Shown here: positions 50,945-60,614 of the stretch, one piece after another
Layout: every line of letters begins with the position of its first letter
Numbering within the stretch: position 1 is the first letter of the stretch
Source: Lachnotalea sp041821265
GTDB lineage: Bacteria > Bacillota > Clostridia > Lachnospirales > Lachnospiraceae
Length of the DNA stretch: 64,000 nucleotides
Reading direction: 5' to 3'
Assembly (NCBI GenBank): GCA_041821265.1
Contig: JBGUEQ010000018.1
Span: 1-64,000 of the forward strand
Notes under the pieces: model-generated
Seen by the model: only the letters and a program-made list of their open reading frames with translations
The model's database searches: none
What the model was told of the DNA's origin: nothing
Translations under genes and position numbers: made by a program

Positions 50945-52285
50945 TTATTGCTGACTCATCGCGAAAGTTACAGTATCTTCCGCCGTCTGTAATTCTGTAC
51001 TAATGTCGCCTCCATTTATAGTATTGGTAATAGCAGTAGCAACTGCATCACGTGCTTCATAGAAGTATACACCAGTATCACATGCAGGAATCTTCCCAGC
51101 ATATACTACAATCTTTGTATATACAGGTTTTCCACTAAAGTAATCGTTTGTTTCAGCATATGCATCAATTTGTCCAGCTGGAAGGTATGTAGCAACCGCA
51201 CCAGTAGAAAGAATTTCATTGTAAAGTTCTGTACTTCCGCCAAATGTGCTCCCTAAGAAATCAGTAGCAAGATCCACGTTTTTACAGTTACTTGTCACTG
51301 CCCAGCTTGAACCACCTTGATTCGCATAGTTTGTAGCTGTTGCTACTTTATCAAGTTTTGGCATATTAGTAATATCCCATTTACCAGCCTGATCTGCTGC
51401 CGCCTGAACCGAAGCCATAATCCAACATCCATTCATTGCACTAGCAACCGTTCCATTGTTAATCGTTGCAATGTATTGATCCCAGTCATTTACTTCAACT
51501 AATATTCCTGATTCAACCATCTCTTTATAAGTTTCCATAACTTCTTTTAAAATATCATTATTTACAATATTTGCTTTACCGTCTTTGTCAAAGAAGCTTC
51601 CACCTGCTGACTGAAGCATCATAACAAGTACATCCGATTCACCAGCGATACAAGAGAGTAATGGTTTGCCAGTTTTAGCAAGAACCTCTTTTCCTTTTGT
51701 TATGTAATCGCTAAAAGTAATATCTGCAAAATCATCCACAGTGTATCCCGCTTGTTCTAAAATATCTGTTCTGTAACAAGCAATAACAGCACCATTATCA
51801 AATGGAACACCATAGTTTTTATCGCCAACTACTGAAAATCCAGTTTTACCTGCCGTAAACTGCGAAAAATCAATTGAAGAACCCGTTAAGTCTGTAAATG
51901 CATCTGGATAACAAATTACATTTTTCTGAAATGCGCCGTCCTGCATTAATAAGATATCTGGTAATGTATCTAACTGACCAGAACTTGCTGCAGTTGTAAG
52001 CTTTGTCTGAATATCCTTCCATGGAGTTTCAACAATGTTTAACTTGAAATCAGGATGATCTTTTTGATAGATTGCTTCTGCTTTTTCCATTGCATTAATA
52101 TTGAAAGCTGGATCCCAACACCATACTGTTAATTCGTTATCACTTGCACTTGTAGCATCTGTCGCTGTAACGTCGGTTGTTGTTTCTGCACTATTAGCTG
52201 AATTCGCATTATTTCCACCGCATCCTGCTAACATGGATGATACTAAAGCCACTGTTACTATGGTACTTAATAATTTCTTTTTCAT
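50945..52285 (-). CDS. Oligosaccharide-binding lipoprotein (family 1)
   Basis: A 446-residue extracellular solute-binding protein. Lipobox SMLAGC (Cys near 22), short Asn/Ser/Thr linker, then the MalE-type fold (LTVWCWDPAFNINAMEKAEAIYQ in part, LPDILLMQDGAFQKN, YGVPFDNGAVIACYRTDILEQAGY in part, NQGGSSWAVTSNCKN). It captures an oligosaccharide for the two permeases encoded after it. The LacI-type operator and strong promoter directly upstream suggest induction by galactosides; the sugar itself is inferred from GH42/GH53 neighbours. Confidence 0.93.
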   Translation of the reverse strand: MKKKLLSTIVTVALVSSMLAGCGGNNANSANSAETTTDVTATDATSASDNELTVWCWDPAFNINAMEKAEAIYQKDHPDFKLNIVETPWKDIQTKLTTAASSGQLDTLPDILLMQDGAFQKNVICYPDAFTDLTGSSIDFSQFTAGKTGFSVVGDKNYGVPFDNGAVIACYRTDILEQAGYTVDDFADITFSDYITKGKEVLAKTGKPLLSCIAGESDVLVMMLQSAGGSFFDKDGKANIVNNDILKEVMETYKEMVESGILVEVNDWDQYIATINNGTVASAMNGCWIMASVQAAADQAGKWDITNMPKLDKVATATNYANQGGSSWAVTSNCKNVDLATDFLGSTFGGSTELYNEILSTGAVATYLPAGQIDAYAETNDYFSGKPVYTKIVVYAGKIPACDTGVYFYEARDAVATAITNTINGGDISTELQTAEDTVTFAMSQQ

Positions 52286-52337
52286 AATAAACCCTCCACG
52301 TATTATAATTTAGTTACTGATTTACTTCTTGACAACC

Positions 52338-52353
52338 TTGCGCAATCGGTTGA
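52338..52353. promoter_or_regulatory. LacI-type operator 1 (importer operon)
   Basis: TTGCGCAATCGGTTGA, centred just after the start site of the promoter at 52363-52391. Same motif as the operators at 52661, 55963 and inside the lacI-type gene. Confidence 0.8.
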
Positions 52354-52362
52354 TTTATTAAA

Positions 52363-52391
52363 AGTATACTACCCTCTTCTTTTGTAGTCAA
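52363..52391 (-). promoter_or_regulatory. Promoter of the oligosaccharide importer operon
   Basis: Minus-strand TTGACT, 17-base spacer, TATACT, near-consensus. Operator 1 lies about 10 bases downstream, so repression by roadblock or occlusion is expected. Confidence 0.8.
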
Positions 52392-52468
52392 TGTACACTT
52401 TATATAGTTTTATCATTTTATTTTTGTTGCTTTTTTACAGTTTTATGTTATTTTTTTTATATTTCTGT

Positions 52469-52480
52469 ACAACCGATTGT
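52469..52480. promoter_or_regulatory. Partial LacI-type operator
   Basis: ACAACCGATTGT, lying midway between the importer and GH42 promoters; it could support DNA looping between the outer operators. Confidence 0.5.
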
Positions 52481-52626
52481 TCTTATTGCGATTAATACAG
52501 CATTCTATCCTGTCTTTATCACTTGCATCACTTACCAAATTTTTTTAAAATATTTTTTCTATATTGCCTACTCACACATGCCTTTATTCACCTGATTTAT
52601 GCTTGTTGTTTTAGTTTTAATATGAT

Positions 52627-52673
52627 TTGCTTTCAAATATAAAACATGATAAACTATTTATGCAATCGGTTGC
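52627..52673 (+). promoter_or_regulatory. GH42 gene promoter with LacI-type operator
   Basis: TTGCTT (52627-52632), 17-base spacer, TAAACT (52650-52655), then operator TGCAATCGGTTGC (52661-52673). Confidence 0.72.
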
Positions 52674-52746
52674 TCATAATAGCTAAAGCAACACCTGGAA
52701 AGGTGCTGTACAGTTACCTAAAACATTTAAAATTGGAGGATTTTTT

Positions 52747-54753
52747 ATGAACGTTAACAACCTTTTCTATGGCGCTGCATATTATGCCGAATACATGCCC
52801 TATGACAGAATAGAAACTGATATGCAGTTGCTGAAAAAAGCAGGCATGAATGTGATACGAATCGCAGAATCCACTTGGAGCACTTGGGAACCTCAAGATA
52901 ATATTTTTGATTTTTCATATTTGCATTATATGCTAAATGCCGCACTCAAATATGATATAAAAATAATTATCGGAACTCCGACTTACGCCATTCCTGCTTG
53001 GTTAGCAAAAAAATATCCTGATATCTTGGTCACTACTCATCAAGGCCAATCTCTCTATGGACATCGCCAAAATATGGATCTTACCCATCCTGAATACTTG
53101 AAACATGCAGAGCGCATGATTCGAAGGCTACTAAAAGAGTGCGCCAACCACAAACAGATAATTGGATTTCAATTAGATAACGAAACAAAATCATATGACA
53201 CTTGTAGCATTATCGTTCAAAGTCAGTTTGTTGATTATCTAAAAGAGACGTTTCAAACAACAGAAATTTTAAATCAAACTTTTGGTTTGACCTATTGGAG
53301 CAATCGAATAAATAACTGGGAGGATTTTACCGATATAAGAGGAACCATCAACGCAAGTCTGGCCGCTGAATTCGAGAAATTTCAGCGCAGTCTGGTAGTT
53401 CGCTTTCTTTCGTGGCAATCCGATATCGTAAAAGAATATAAAAGAACGGATCAGTTTATTACCCAAAATTTTGATTTCGAATGGAGAAACTACTCCTTCG
53501 GACTCCAGCCTGAGGTTAATCAGCCTGATGTTGCAAAAGCTCTAACTGTAGCTGGTGTAGATATTTATCATCCGTCTGCCGGTGAACTGACCGGTGCTGA
53601 AATTGCAATGGGCGGAACAATAGGAAGATCAATTAAGAAAGATAATTATTTAGTTCTAGAAACACAAGCGCAGGGCAATCCCGGCTGGCTTCCTTATCCC
53701 GGTCAATTACGTCTGCAAGCATACAGCCATTTAGCTAACGGAGCTAACGCCGTTTTATACTGGCATTGGCATTCCATTCATCACTCTTATGAATCTTACT
53801 GGAAAGGCGTTTTAAGCCATGATTTATCTGAAAATAATACATATTTAGAAGCTTGCAGAATCGGCGCTGAATGGAAGGAACACGACTCCCTTCTCAAAAA
53901 CTTAAAAAAGAACTGTCAGGTTGCTCTTATGCTTAGCAACGAAGCGCTTACTGGCATAAAATATTTTTCAATTAGTGAAAATCTAAAATACAACGACGTG
54001 GTAAGATGGATTTTTGATGCCTTATACCGAATCAACATTGAATGTGACATTATTTATCCAAACGAACTTCATTTAGAGCAGTATTCTCTAATTGTTTTAC
54101 CTGCACTATATAGCATGTCCGAAGAAACAAGTCAACGACTAGATACCTATATACATAATGGTGGACATCTCCTTGCTACCTTTAAATCTGGTTTTGCTGA
54201 CGAATATCTTGGAATTTACCATGATGCTCAACCTCATAAACTCACCAATTGTTTTGGTATTACTTACAATCAATTTACGCTTCCTACAGAAAAAACCAAG
54301 CTTGCAAGTAAGCATTTCGAAATATCCAATGACTGTACGATATCCGAGTGGATGGAATTGGTACAAAAAACAGATGATACAACTGAAATACTAGCCAATT
54401 ATGATCATACCTGTTGGAGCCAATATGCAGCTATTACCCATCACACATATGGTGCTGGTTCTGCCGCATACATTGGTTGTTACTTTAGCTCCAGAACGCT
54501 GGAACAAATTTTAGAAATATTATGCAAAAAAATGAACATTACCACTTCCAGTTATCATTTTCCTTTGATAATAAAAGAAGGTATTAACGACAACGGTAAC
54601 ACCATTCGCTATCTGTTTAATTATTCTAATAAGCCCGTTTCATACCTCTTTACAGAAAACGATGCATATCATATTCTAAAAAGCAAAAAAATAAGCCATT
54701 CAGAAACTATTAATCTAGATCCTTGGGATGTAGTTATTCTACAGATAATCTAG
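52747..54753 (+). CDS. GH42 beta-galactosidase
   Basis: A 668-residue intracellular glycoside hydrolase family 42 enzyme, removing terminal beta-galactose from galacto-oligosaccharides. The N-terminal barrel (1-390) begins FYGAAYYAEYMPYDRIETDM. The acid/base Glu is in IIGFQLDNETKSY (about 147). The nucleophile Glu is in YLVLETQAQGNPGW (about 305). A trimerisation-like domain (400-600) and a small C-terminal beta domain follow. GGAGG precedes the ATG. It is divergent from the importer operon, under the same LacI-type operators. Confidence 0.94.
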   Translation: MNVNNLFYGAAYYAEYMPYDRIETDMQLLKKAGMNVIRIAESTWSTWEPQDNIFDFSYLHYMLNAALKYDIKIIIGTPTYAIPAWLAKKYPDILVTTHQGQSLYGHRQNMDLTHPEYLKHAERMIRRLLKECANHKQIIGFQLDNETKSYDTCSIIVQSQFVDYLKETFQTTEILNQTFGLTYWSNRINNWEDFTDIRGTINASLAAEFEKFQRSLVVRFLSWQSDIVKEYKRTDQFITQNFDFEWRNYSFGLQPEVNQPDVAKALTVAGVDIYHPSAGELTGAEIAMGGTIGRSIKKDNYLVLETQAQGNPGWLPYPGQLRLQAYSHLANGANAVLYWHWHSIHHSYESYWKGVLSHDLSENNTYLEACRIGAEWKEHDSLLKNLKKNCQVALMLSNEALTGIKYFSISENLKYNDVVRWIFDALYRINIECDIIYPNELHLEQYSLIVLPALYSMSEETSQRLDTYIHNGGHLLATFKSGFADEYLGIYHDAQPHKLTNCFGITYNQFTLPTEKTKLASKHFEISNDCTISEWMELVQKTDDTTEILANYDHTCWSQYAAITHHTYGAGSAAYIGCYFSSRTLEQILEILCKKMNITTSSYHFPLIIKEGINDNGNTIRYLFNYSNKPVSYLFTENDAYHILKSKKISHSETINLDPWDVVILQII

Positions 54754-54858
54754 AAACTAGAATAGGAAATAGTCGATTACACAATGTTTATCGACTATTT
54801 CCTACTTTTAAACACCTACGGTTTCATACCTTGCACAAAGTGTTTGCTTTTTATCATA

Positions 54859-55899
54859 TTAATGATTCCAATTTGTCACCGTTGATTCTTTTAATATCAC
54901 TTCATATCCAAGCACGGTTTTTTGTTGAACCTCTATTCCCTCCATAATAGAAAATAATGTATTGCAAGTGGCTGTACCTAGTTCCGGAACATTAAATTTC
55001 AAGGAAGTAATTGGTGGCAAGTTCTTGGCTAATTCCTCGCTATAATAAAAAGAAGCAACCTTTATATCCTGTGGAACCATTACTTGATCTTGTTTTAATT
55101 TATCTAAAATCTTCAGACAGATATCATCATCCATTGCTATGATGCATTCTGCATGTTTCCTCAATGCATCCTCTACGCAATTCTCAATTGCCTGTTCATC
55201 TATCATATCCAGATATACCATACGCGCATCTACATTTTTACCCCACTTTTCAAATGCTTCCTTAAAACCCTGGCAACGATTCTGTGTAACCACATGTTGC
55301 GTATTTCCACCTATCAGCGCAATTCTTTCAATCCCTTCTGTAAGAAGAAGCATTGTGAGACCTCGGCAAGCAGACAAGTTATCGTTATCTACCTGAATCA
55401 CGTCTTTTTCAGAAGTGCTTCCTATTGTTACAAACGGAATACCACTTTGTTTTAAAAACTTAACACAAGAATCCTCCATTAAAGTCCGAAGTATAATTGC
55501 CCCATCTACTTTGTTATGCTGAACAATACGCTTTAACTGCAAAATATCCGAATTGCTAACCAACGCAATTAATATATCATATTGTTCCTTTGCAGCTCTT
55601 TGAACAATACCTATTAAACATTTTTGAAAAAATGGAAGTTCATTTGTTGCGCAATCGATTGGATAAACAACACATATATTATATGTTTTTGACTGTGCCA
55701 ACCCTTTTGCCATAGCATTTGGTTTATAATTATGCTCTTGAATATATTTCAAAACTCGTTCTTTTGTTTTTTCCCCTATTCTCCCATTACCAGATATCGA
55801 TCTAGATACCGTAGTCTTAGAAACGCCTAAAGCATCCGCTACATCAGAAATTGTAGGTTTTTTATTATTCCCTAGTACATCTTTATTTTTAACAGACAT
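54859..55899 (-). CDS. LacI-family repressor of the galactoside locus
   Basis: A 346-residue LacI/GalR regulator. N-terminal HTH TISDVADALGVSKTTVSRSI with hinge NYKPNAMAKGLAQ. The effector domain (70-340) has the sugar-binding periplasmic-type fold (VDGAIILRTLM, AIMDDDICLKIL-type segment). AAAGGAG stands 6 bases before ATG 55899. Identical operator half-sites before its own gene, the GH42 gene and the importer operon show that it is the local regulator. One further copy lies inside its own coding sequence. Confidence 0.93.
   Translation of the reverse strand: MSVKNKDVLGNNKKPTISDVADALGVSKTTVSRSISGNGRIGEKTKERVLKYIQEHNYKPNAMAKGLAQSKTYNICVVYPIDCATNELPFFQKCLIGIVQRAAKEQYDILIALVSNSDILQLKRIVQHNKVDGAIILRTLMEDSCVKFLKQSGIPFVTIGSTSEKDVIQVDNDNLSACRGLTMLLLTEGIERIALIGGNTQHVVTQNRCQGFKEAFEKWGKNVDARMVYLDMIDEQAIENCVEDALRKHAECIIAMDDDICLKILDKLKQDQVMVPQDIKVASFYYSEELAKNLPPITSLKFNVPELGTATCNTLFSIMEGIEVQQKTVLGYEVILKESTVTNWNH
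55647..55661. promoter_or_regulatory. Intragenic LacI-type operator copy
   Basis: TTGCGCAATCGATTG, identical over 15 bases to the operator at 55963-55977, but inside the repressor coding region (codons for PIDCAT). It could be a roadblock or looping site. Confidence 0.6.
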
Positions 55900-55962
55900 A
55901 TAAACTCCTTTTTTATTCATTCTATTTCATACCTAAGGCATAAGTATCAATTTGCAACAATT

Positions 55963-56008
55963 TTGCGCAATCGATTGTCCGTTATAATATATCACATTAA
56001 TATTTTCT
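55963..56008 (-). promoter_or_regulatory. Promoter and operator of the LacI-type gene
   Basis: Minus-strand TTGCAT, 17-base spacer, TATATT, followed by operator TTGCGCAATCGATTGT (55963-55978): autoregulation. Confidence 0.68.
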
Positions 56009-56072
56009 ATGCAATAGTGTTTCCCGAAAATGTTTCAGTCACTCATTTTACACTTATTGTTAATACAGTATC

Positions 56073-57047
56073 TTATCTGAATGGAAATAATAATTTTTGA
56101 TTTTCATCTATATATATGTCTTCTTTTCGTACTATATTACTTCCCGAATCTATATTTGCCGCAACATCTTCCCCTCTTAAAATTTTCACAGCAGTTTCCA
56201 ATCCGATATATCCCATGTTAAATGCCTTTTGAACTACAATTCCCTCAAAAACACCTTCTTCTAACAATTGAATTTCTTCTTGTGAACTATCAAATCCCAC
56301 CATTTTAATGGAGTTAGTAAGCCCTAAATCGCTCACTGCTCTCGCAGCTCCAATTGCTGAATATTCGTTTAATCCAGCTATAATGTCTACATCTGGATGT
56401 TGTTTAAGAAGTTCTTTTGTTACCTCATAAGCCTGCTTATATTCAGAATCACTAAATACAACATCTACAATTTTATCAGCATCGTTTCCTAGTTCAGCTC
56501 TTAAACCTGCTTCTCTTGCAATTGCTGTTGATGTTCCTTGCACATGACTTACAATGGCAATCTTAGAATTTTCTTTAATCAAGTCCTTTACCAGTTCTCC
56601 TACTTTCCTCCCCGCTTCATAATTATCCGTTGCAATTAATGCATTTTCCACGGGTTCTTCCATTTGAGAGTCAATAAGAATTAACTTAATTCCTGCAGCT
56701 TTTACTTTTTTTGCTGCTGGCAACGTCTTTATGTTATCGGCCGGTGACAACAGGATTGCATCTGGCTTTTGTGCAATAGCTTCTTCGATTAACTGATTTT
56801 GTTTTTCATAATCTTTCTCAGAATCAGGTGCTACCACAGTCACGTCAACATCATACTCCTTGGCTGCTATTTGCACTCCTTCTACCAATGAAAACCAAAA
56901 AGCATTATTATCATCTAAGACCTTGGATACATAAATTATTTTAATTGTCTTATTATCTTTCGACTCACATTGTGTAAATGTTACTGTCAGTACTACTAAT
57001 AACAACACAAGGAATGACTTTGAGATAACTTTTTTACCAAGACTCAT
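56073..57047 (-). CDS. Sugar-binding lipoprotein of a sensor operon (RbsB-like)
   Basis: A 324-residue type 1 binding-fold lipoprotein (signal ending VTFTQC). Binding-domain landmarks: IIYVSKVLDDNNAFWFSLVEG, PDAILLSPADN, LILIDSQ, ALIATDNYEAGRKVGELV, MVGFDSSQEEIQLLEEG. The ATG at 57047 has GGGGAGG 9 bases upstream and overlaps the kinase gene by 14 bases. No permease or ATPase belongs to it. It is coupled to the kinase and regulator, so it probably presents sugar to the kinase rather than to a transporter, as XylFII does for LytS in clostridia. Confidence 0.85.
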   Translation of the reverse strand: MSLGKKVISKSFLVLLLVVLTVTFTQCESKDNKTIKIIYVSKVLDDNNAFWFSLVEGVQIAAKEYDVDVTVVAPDSEKDYEKQNQLIEEAIAQKPDAILLSPADNIKTLPAAKKVKAAGIKLILIDSQMEEPVENALIATDNYEAGRKVGELVKDLIKENSKIAIVSHVQGTSTAIAREAGLRAELGNDADKIVDVVFSDSEYKQAYEVTKELLKQHPDVDIIAGLNEYSAIGAARAVSDLGLTNSIKMVGFDSSQEEIQLLEEGVFEGIVVQKAFNMGYIGLETAVKILRGEDVAANIDSGSNIVRKEDIYIDENQKLLFPFR

Positions 57048-58836
57048 ACTGTTCATCCTCCCCACTGCTTACCGGAATTCTGACCTTTACAATCGTTCCC
57101 ACATCTATTTGACTTTCGTACATTAAGCCATAACCACTTCCATAATATAATTTTAATCGATTGTTTACATTATTTACCCCTACTCCACTCGACTTACTAT
57201 TTTCCTTTTTATCAAAAATATGTTTAAGCACATCTTCCTCCATACCTTTTCCATTATCTTCAATACTAATAATAATATCATTTTGTTCTTTGTATCCGGT
57301 GATTCGAATACATCCTTTTTTCTCTTTGTATTTAATTCCATGATAAATTGCATTCTCAACCAACGGTTGAAGTACTAATTTCACAATAGATTCCTTCAAA
57401 ACATTCTCATCCACATCGATTTCAAACTCTAGTTTATCTTTATATCTCATTTTCTGTATTGTCAAATAACTTTTTGTATAACCAATTTCGCTCTCTATCG
57501 TAACAATTTCATTTTCGTTACTTATACTTTGCCGTAATAGCTTAGCAAGAGAAGAGGTCATAACCACCACCTCTTGATTTTTTCCACTTTCAGACATCCA
57601 GATAATTGAGTCTAGTGTATTGTATAGAAAATGGGGATTAATCTGAGATTGCAACACTTTCAGTTCGCTTTTTCTTTTTAGTCTTTGCTCTAAAATATTT
57701 TGCTCCATTAACTCCTTTATTTTTCGTGTCATAATATTGAACGTATTACTTAACACTCCAATTTCATTTTTATCGAGTATTCGAATTTCGGCATGTTCAA
57801 AATGTCCTTCTTGAACCGCTTTCATGGAATTAGCAAGTTCCTTCAGTGGTTTTGTTATTTCACCCGACAAAATAACAGCAATAATTCCCGAAACTATTAT
57901 TAAAAAAAGTGCAGTCAACAAATATGCAAGCTGCGTTTGGTCCCTTCCCGCTAGCAACTCGCTTAAATATGCTACACCAACTACACTCCACCCTGTTTTT
58001 TCTGATAGATATACCGTATACAGCTTACTATTTTCGCCTTCTGAAGTTGTAAAGTTATCTCTATTTCCACTTAATACTTCTTCTACCCGTTCACTTTTGA
58101 GTCCACTATATATCAAAGTCTGTCTGGGATGATACACAATTTTCCCATTGGAATCTACTATAAAAACATAACCTTTGCTTCCAAGACTAATCCCTTCACA
58201 CAAATTATTAATTGCACTATAGTTTAGATCAACAAATAGTACCCCTTCTATGTTACCTGTGTTCGGATTTTGAATTCCACAGCTTAATGTAACAACCCAC
58301 TTATAATCATCTTTAATTGCATTTTGCACATGTGAAGAAGACAAGACCGCAATTCCATTGCTTTCTCTTGCCTTAACATACCACTCCATTTCATTTATAT
58401 CTGCATATGGATTAAGCTGATCTTTTCCATTATTGATTACATTTCTTCCATTATCACTTAGAACTGCAATATTGTAGATATCTTCTCTTGCATCTGAAAT
58501 GGTTTTAAATTGTGATATTACCTTTGTTCTAAGCTCCTCTAGCTCATCCTCTGTACAATCTTCATCATATAAATAATCAATTACATCTTTGTTTTTGGAT
58601 ATAAGTTTTGAAATATTTTCCATGTAATCAATATAAGAATCAATATCTCCGTTTACCTGCTCCATCAGTTGCATGGTGTAGTCTTTTGAGTTTTGAGTAA
58701 TTGTTTCTTGCGTATAATTCAAGGATATAATTAAAAACACCAAAAGTGCTGCAACGATTATCATAGAAAAGAAAAATATCATTGTACTTCGAATACTTTT
58801 AAACCGAAAGAGAAGATTTCCCTTCTTATCCGCCAT
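57034..58836 (-). CDS. YesM-type sensor histidine kinase
   Basis: A 600-residue kinase. Helix 1 (16-38), an extracellular dCache-like sensor (40-295: WYVKARESNGIAVLSSSHV, GKIVYHPRQTLI), helix 2 (300-322), HAMP (323-375), then His_kinase domain with LQSQINPHFLYNTLDSIIW (phospho-His) and HATPase (QPLVENAIYHGI, DNGKGM, SSGVGVNNVNNRL). It directly abuts the response regulator stop codon (TAA then ATG). The sensor may contact the sugar-loaded lipoprotein encoded next. Confidence 0.93.
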   Translation of the reverse strand: MADKKGNLLFRFKSIRSTMIFFFSMIIVAALLVFLIISLNYTQETITQNSKDYTMQLMEQVNGDIDSYIDYMENISKLISKNKDVIDYLYDEDCTEDELEELRTKVISQFKTISDAREDIYNIAVLSDNGRNVINNGKDQLNPYADINEMEWYVKARESNGIAVLSSSHVQNAIKDDYKWVVTLSCGIQNPNTGNIEGVLFVDLNYSAINNLCEGISLGSKGYVFIVDSNGKIVYHPRQTLIYSGLKSERVEEVLSGNRDNFTTSEGENSKLYTVYLSEKTGWSVVGVAYLSELLAGRDQTQLAYLLTALFLIIVSGIIAVILSGEITKPLKELANSMKAVQEGHFEHAEIRILDKNEIGVLSNTFNIMTRKIKELMEQNILEQRLKRKSELKVLQSQINPHFLYNTLDSIIWMSESGKNQEVVVMTSSLAKLLRQSISNENEIVTIESEIGYTKSYLTIQKMRYKDKLEFEIDVDENVLKESIVKLVLQPLVENAIYHGIKYKEKKGCIRITGYKEQNDIIISIEDNGKGMEEDVLKHIFDKKENSKSSGVGVNNVNNRLKLYYGSGYGLMYESQIDVGTIVKVRIPVSSGEDEQYESW

Positions 58837-60453
58837 TTATTGTTTCCTCTTCTTTTTAGCATATTCGGTAGGTGTTGCGCCCGTATGTTTTTTAAATATA
58901 ATACTGAAATAATGTGGATCACTAAATCCAACCTCATTTGCAATCTCATATGCCTTTAATGCCGTATTTTCCATTAAGTTTTTTGCCTGGTCAATTCTTT
59001 TCTTGGTTAAATATTCAATAAAGGTCTCACTCGTATATGTTTTAAATATGGCACTAAAATAACTCGTACTCATTGCAAGATAATTGCATACTGAATTAAG
59101 TGATATTTCTGCATTTCCATAATTCTTATCAATGTAATCCAATGCCATAATTGCATGCCGATTTCCATAACTGTCCTTTTCACTCGTCATGGTCTGAGAA
59201 ATTTTTTCACAAAAATTAATTAACTCTGTCTCAATATCTCTTAGATGTTTATTCAAATAAATATTATTAATAAATGTATATTCTCCCTCCATAAACCTTT
59301 CATCCCTAAGCCCTGCCGCATCTAACATATTTACAATAGAAAGAACAATATTTTGAATATAAATAATAATTCTATTCTTAGGCACAAATTCTGCTTTTAA
59401 TTTCTTAACAAAACATTTTATTATATTTTCTAATTCTTCATTGTCTCCAGCCTTTATATTCAATAAAATTTTATCCGTCCATGTAGAAATATCGATTCCT
59501 GTTGTCGTGGGGCTTGGGCTTAACTCACTTGCATCCAAAACAACATTACCGCCCAAAAGAAATCTATATTCTAATACATCTTTTGCTGATTCTAGCGATC
59601 TGCTTAACCAATTTATTGTTGGGACTGTTTTACCAATTCCAATGGCAACATCAATTTTAAGATATTGATTCAGTACCATTCTAACTTCTGTACATATATC
59701 GTAAATTTCACTTCTAAATCCTTCTTCTTTATCTGCTTTAAAAATAATCGACGTTTTTTCTTCCCCGTTTTGAAATGTAATTCCGCCGCAATGCTTACTT
59801 ACAATTTCCTCTACTATATTAAAAACAGCAAATAAAACCAAATCTTCTTTAATGCCATGATGTCTCTTAATATATTCAAACAAATCATCCTCTTCAACAA
59901 TCGCTGTTGCAAAGTACTTGCCTTGTAAATCAACCTTAAAGTCTTCTGCTTTTTTATTTACCATTTCTGCCGAAATATTACCTTGTATAAGGCCATTTAG
60001 AAAACGCCCTTTTAATACTGGCAAATTACTAATATACGCTTCTTGCATCTTTTTAAGGTTCTTATTTTTATCCGATTCCATATCGAAATCTTTTTTGATT
60101 TTATCTAGTAATTCCGTAAGTTCATAAGCAGTGACTGGCTTCAAAACATATTCAAGAACTTTATATTTTACTGCCTTTTTCGCGTATTCAAATTCATCGT
60201 AACCGCTTACTATAATAACTTTGGTTATCGGATAATTCTCATACATATACTTCGTAAGTTCCATGCCATCAACATACGGCATGCATATATCAGTAATAAG
60301 AAGGTCAGGAACCTCCTCATTTATTTTCTTAATTGCTTCTTTTCCATTTTCACATGCTCCCAAAAATTTATATCCAAGTTCTTCCCATTTAATATTTTCA
60401 CTTATCGCTTCGCGGATTAATGCTTCGTCATCTACTAACAGAACTTTATACAT
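58837..60453 (-). CDS. YesN-type response regulator with AraC domain
   Basis: A 538-residue regulator. Receiver domain 1-120 (DDEALIREAI, phospho-Asp in LLITDICMPYVDG, VLKPV). A middle domain of about 290 residues is typical for YesN. The AraC-type HTH (435-538) shows SLNSVCNYLAMSTSYFSAIF, then VGFSDPHYFSIIFKKHTGATPTEYA. ATG 60453 follows AAAGGGGG; an in-frame ATG at 60477 is less likely. First gene of the regulator-kinase-binding protein operon. Targets may be the RbsABC-like importer or fucI; not shown by sequence. Confidence 0.93.
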   Translation of the reverse strand: MYKVLLVDDEALIREAISENIKWEELGYKFLGACENGKEAIKKINEEVPDLLITDICMPYVDGMELTKYMYENYPITKVIIVSGYDEFEYAKKAVKYKVLEYVLKPVTAYELTELLDKIKKDFDMESDKNKNLKKMQEAYISNLPVLKGRFLNGLIQGNISAEMVNKKAEDFKVDLQGKYFATAIVEEDDLFEYIKRHHGIKEDLVLFAVFNIVEEIVSKHCGGITFQNGEEKTSIIFKADKEEGFRSEIYDICTEVRMVLNQYLKIDVAIGIGKTVPTINWLSRSLESAKDVLEYRFLLGGNVVLDASELSPSPTTTGIDISTWTDKILLNIKAGDNEELENIIKCFVKKLKAEFVPKNRIIIYIQNIVLSIVNMLDAAGLRDERFMEGEYTFINNIYLNKHLRDIETELINFCEKISQTMTSEKDSYGNRHAIMALDYIDKNYGNAEISLNSVCNYLAMSTSYFSAIFKTYTSETFIEYLTKKRIDQAKNLMENTALKAYEIANEVGFSDPHYFSIIFKKHTGATPTEYAKKKRKQ

Positions 60454-60501
60454 AACTGCCCCCTTTGTTATAAGCAAGTTGTGGTACTATTTTTCTTTTC
60501 C

Positions 60502-60537
60502 AAAAAGTGCCTCAAAGGTATTTGTCCTTCAAGGCAC
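60502..60537 (-). terminator. fucI terminator
   Basis: Minus-strand GTGCCTTGAAGG pairs fully with CCTTTGAGGCAC (two G-U pairs) and is followed by TTTTT. It separates fucI from the sensor operon. Confidence 0.85.
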
Positions 60538-60614
60538 ATTATAGTTCATATTCATACAAAACACAAAATTAACTTAATACTGTTAACTTGATTCTCTTGG
60601 GTGGTAATGAATCT

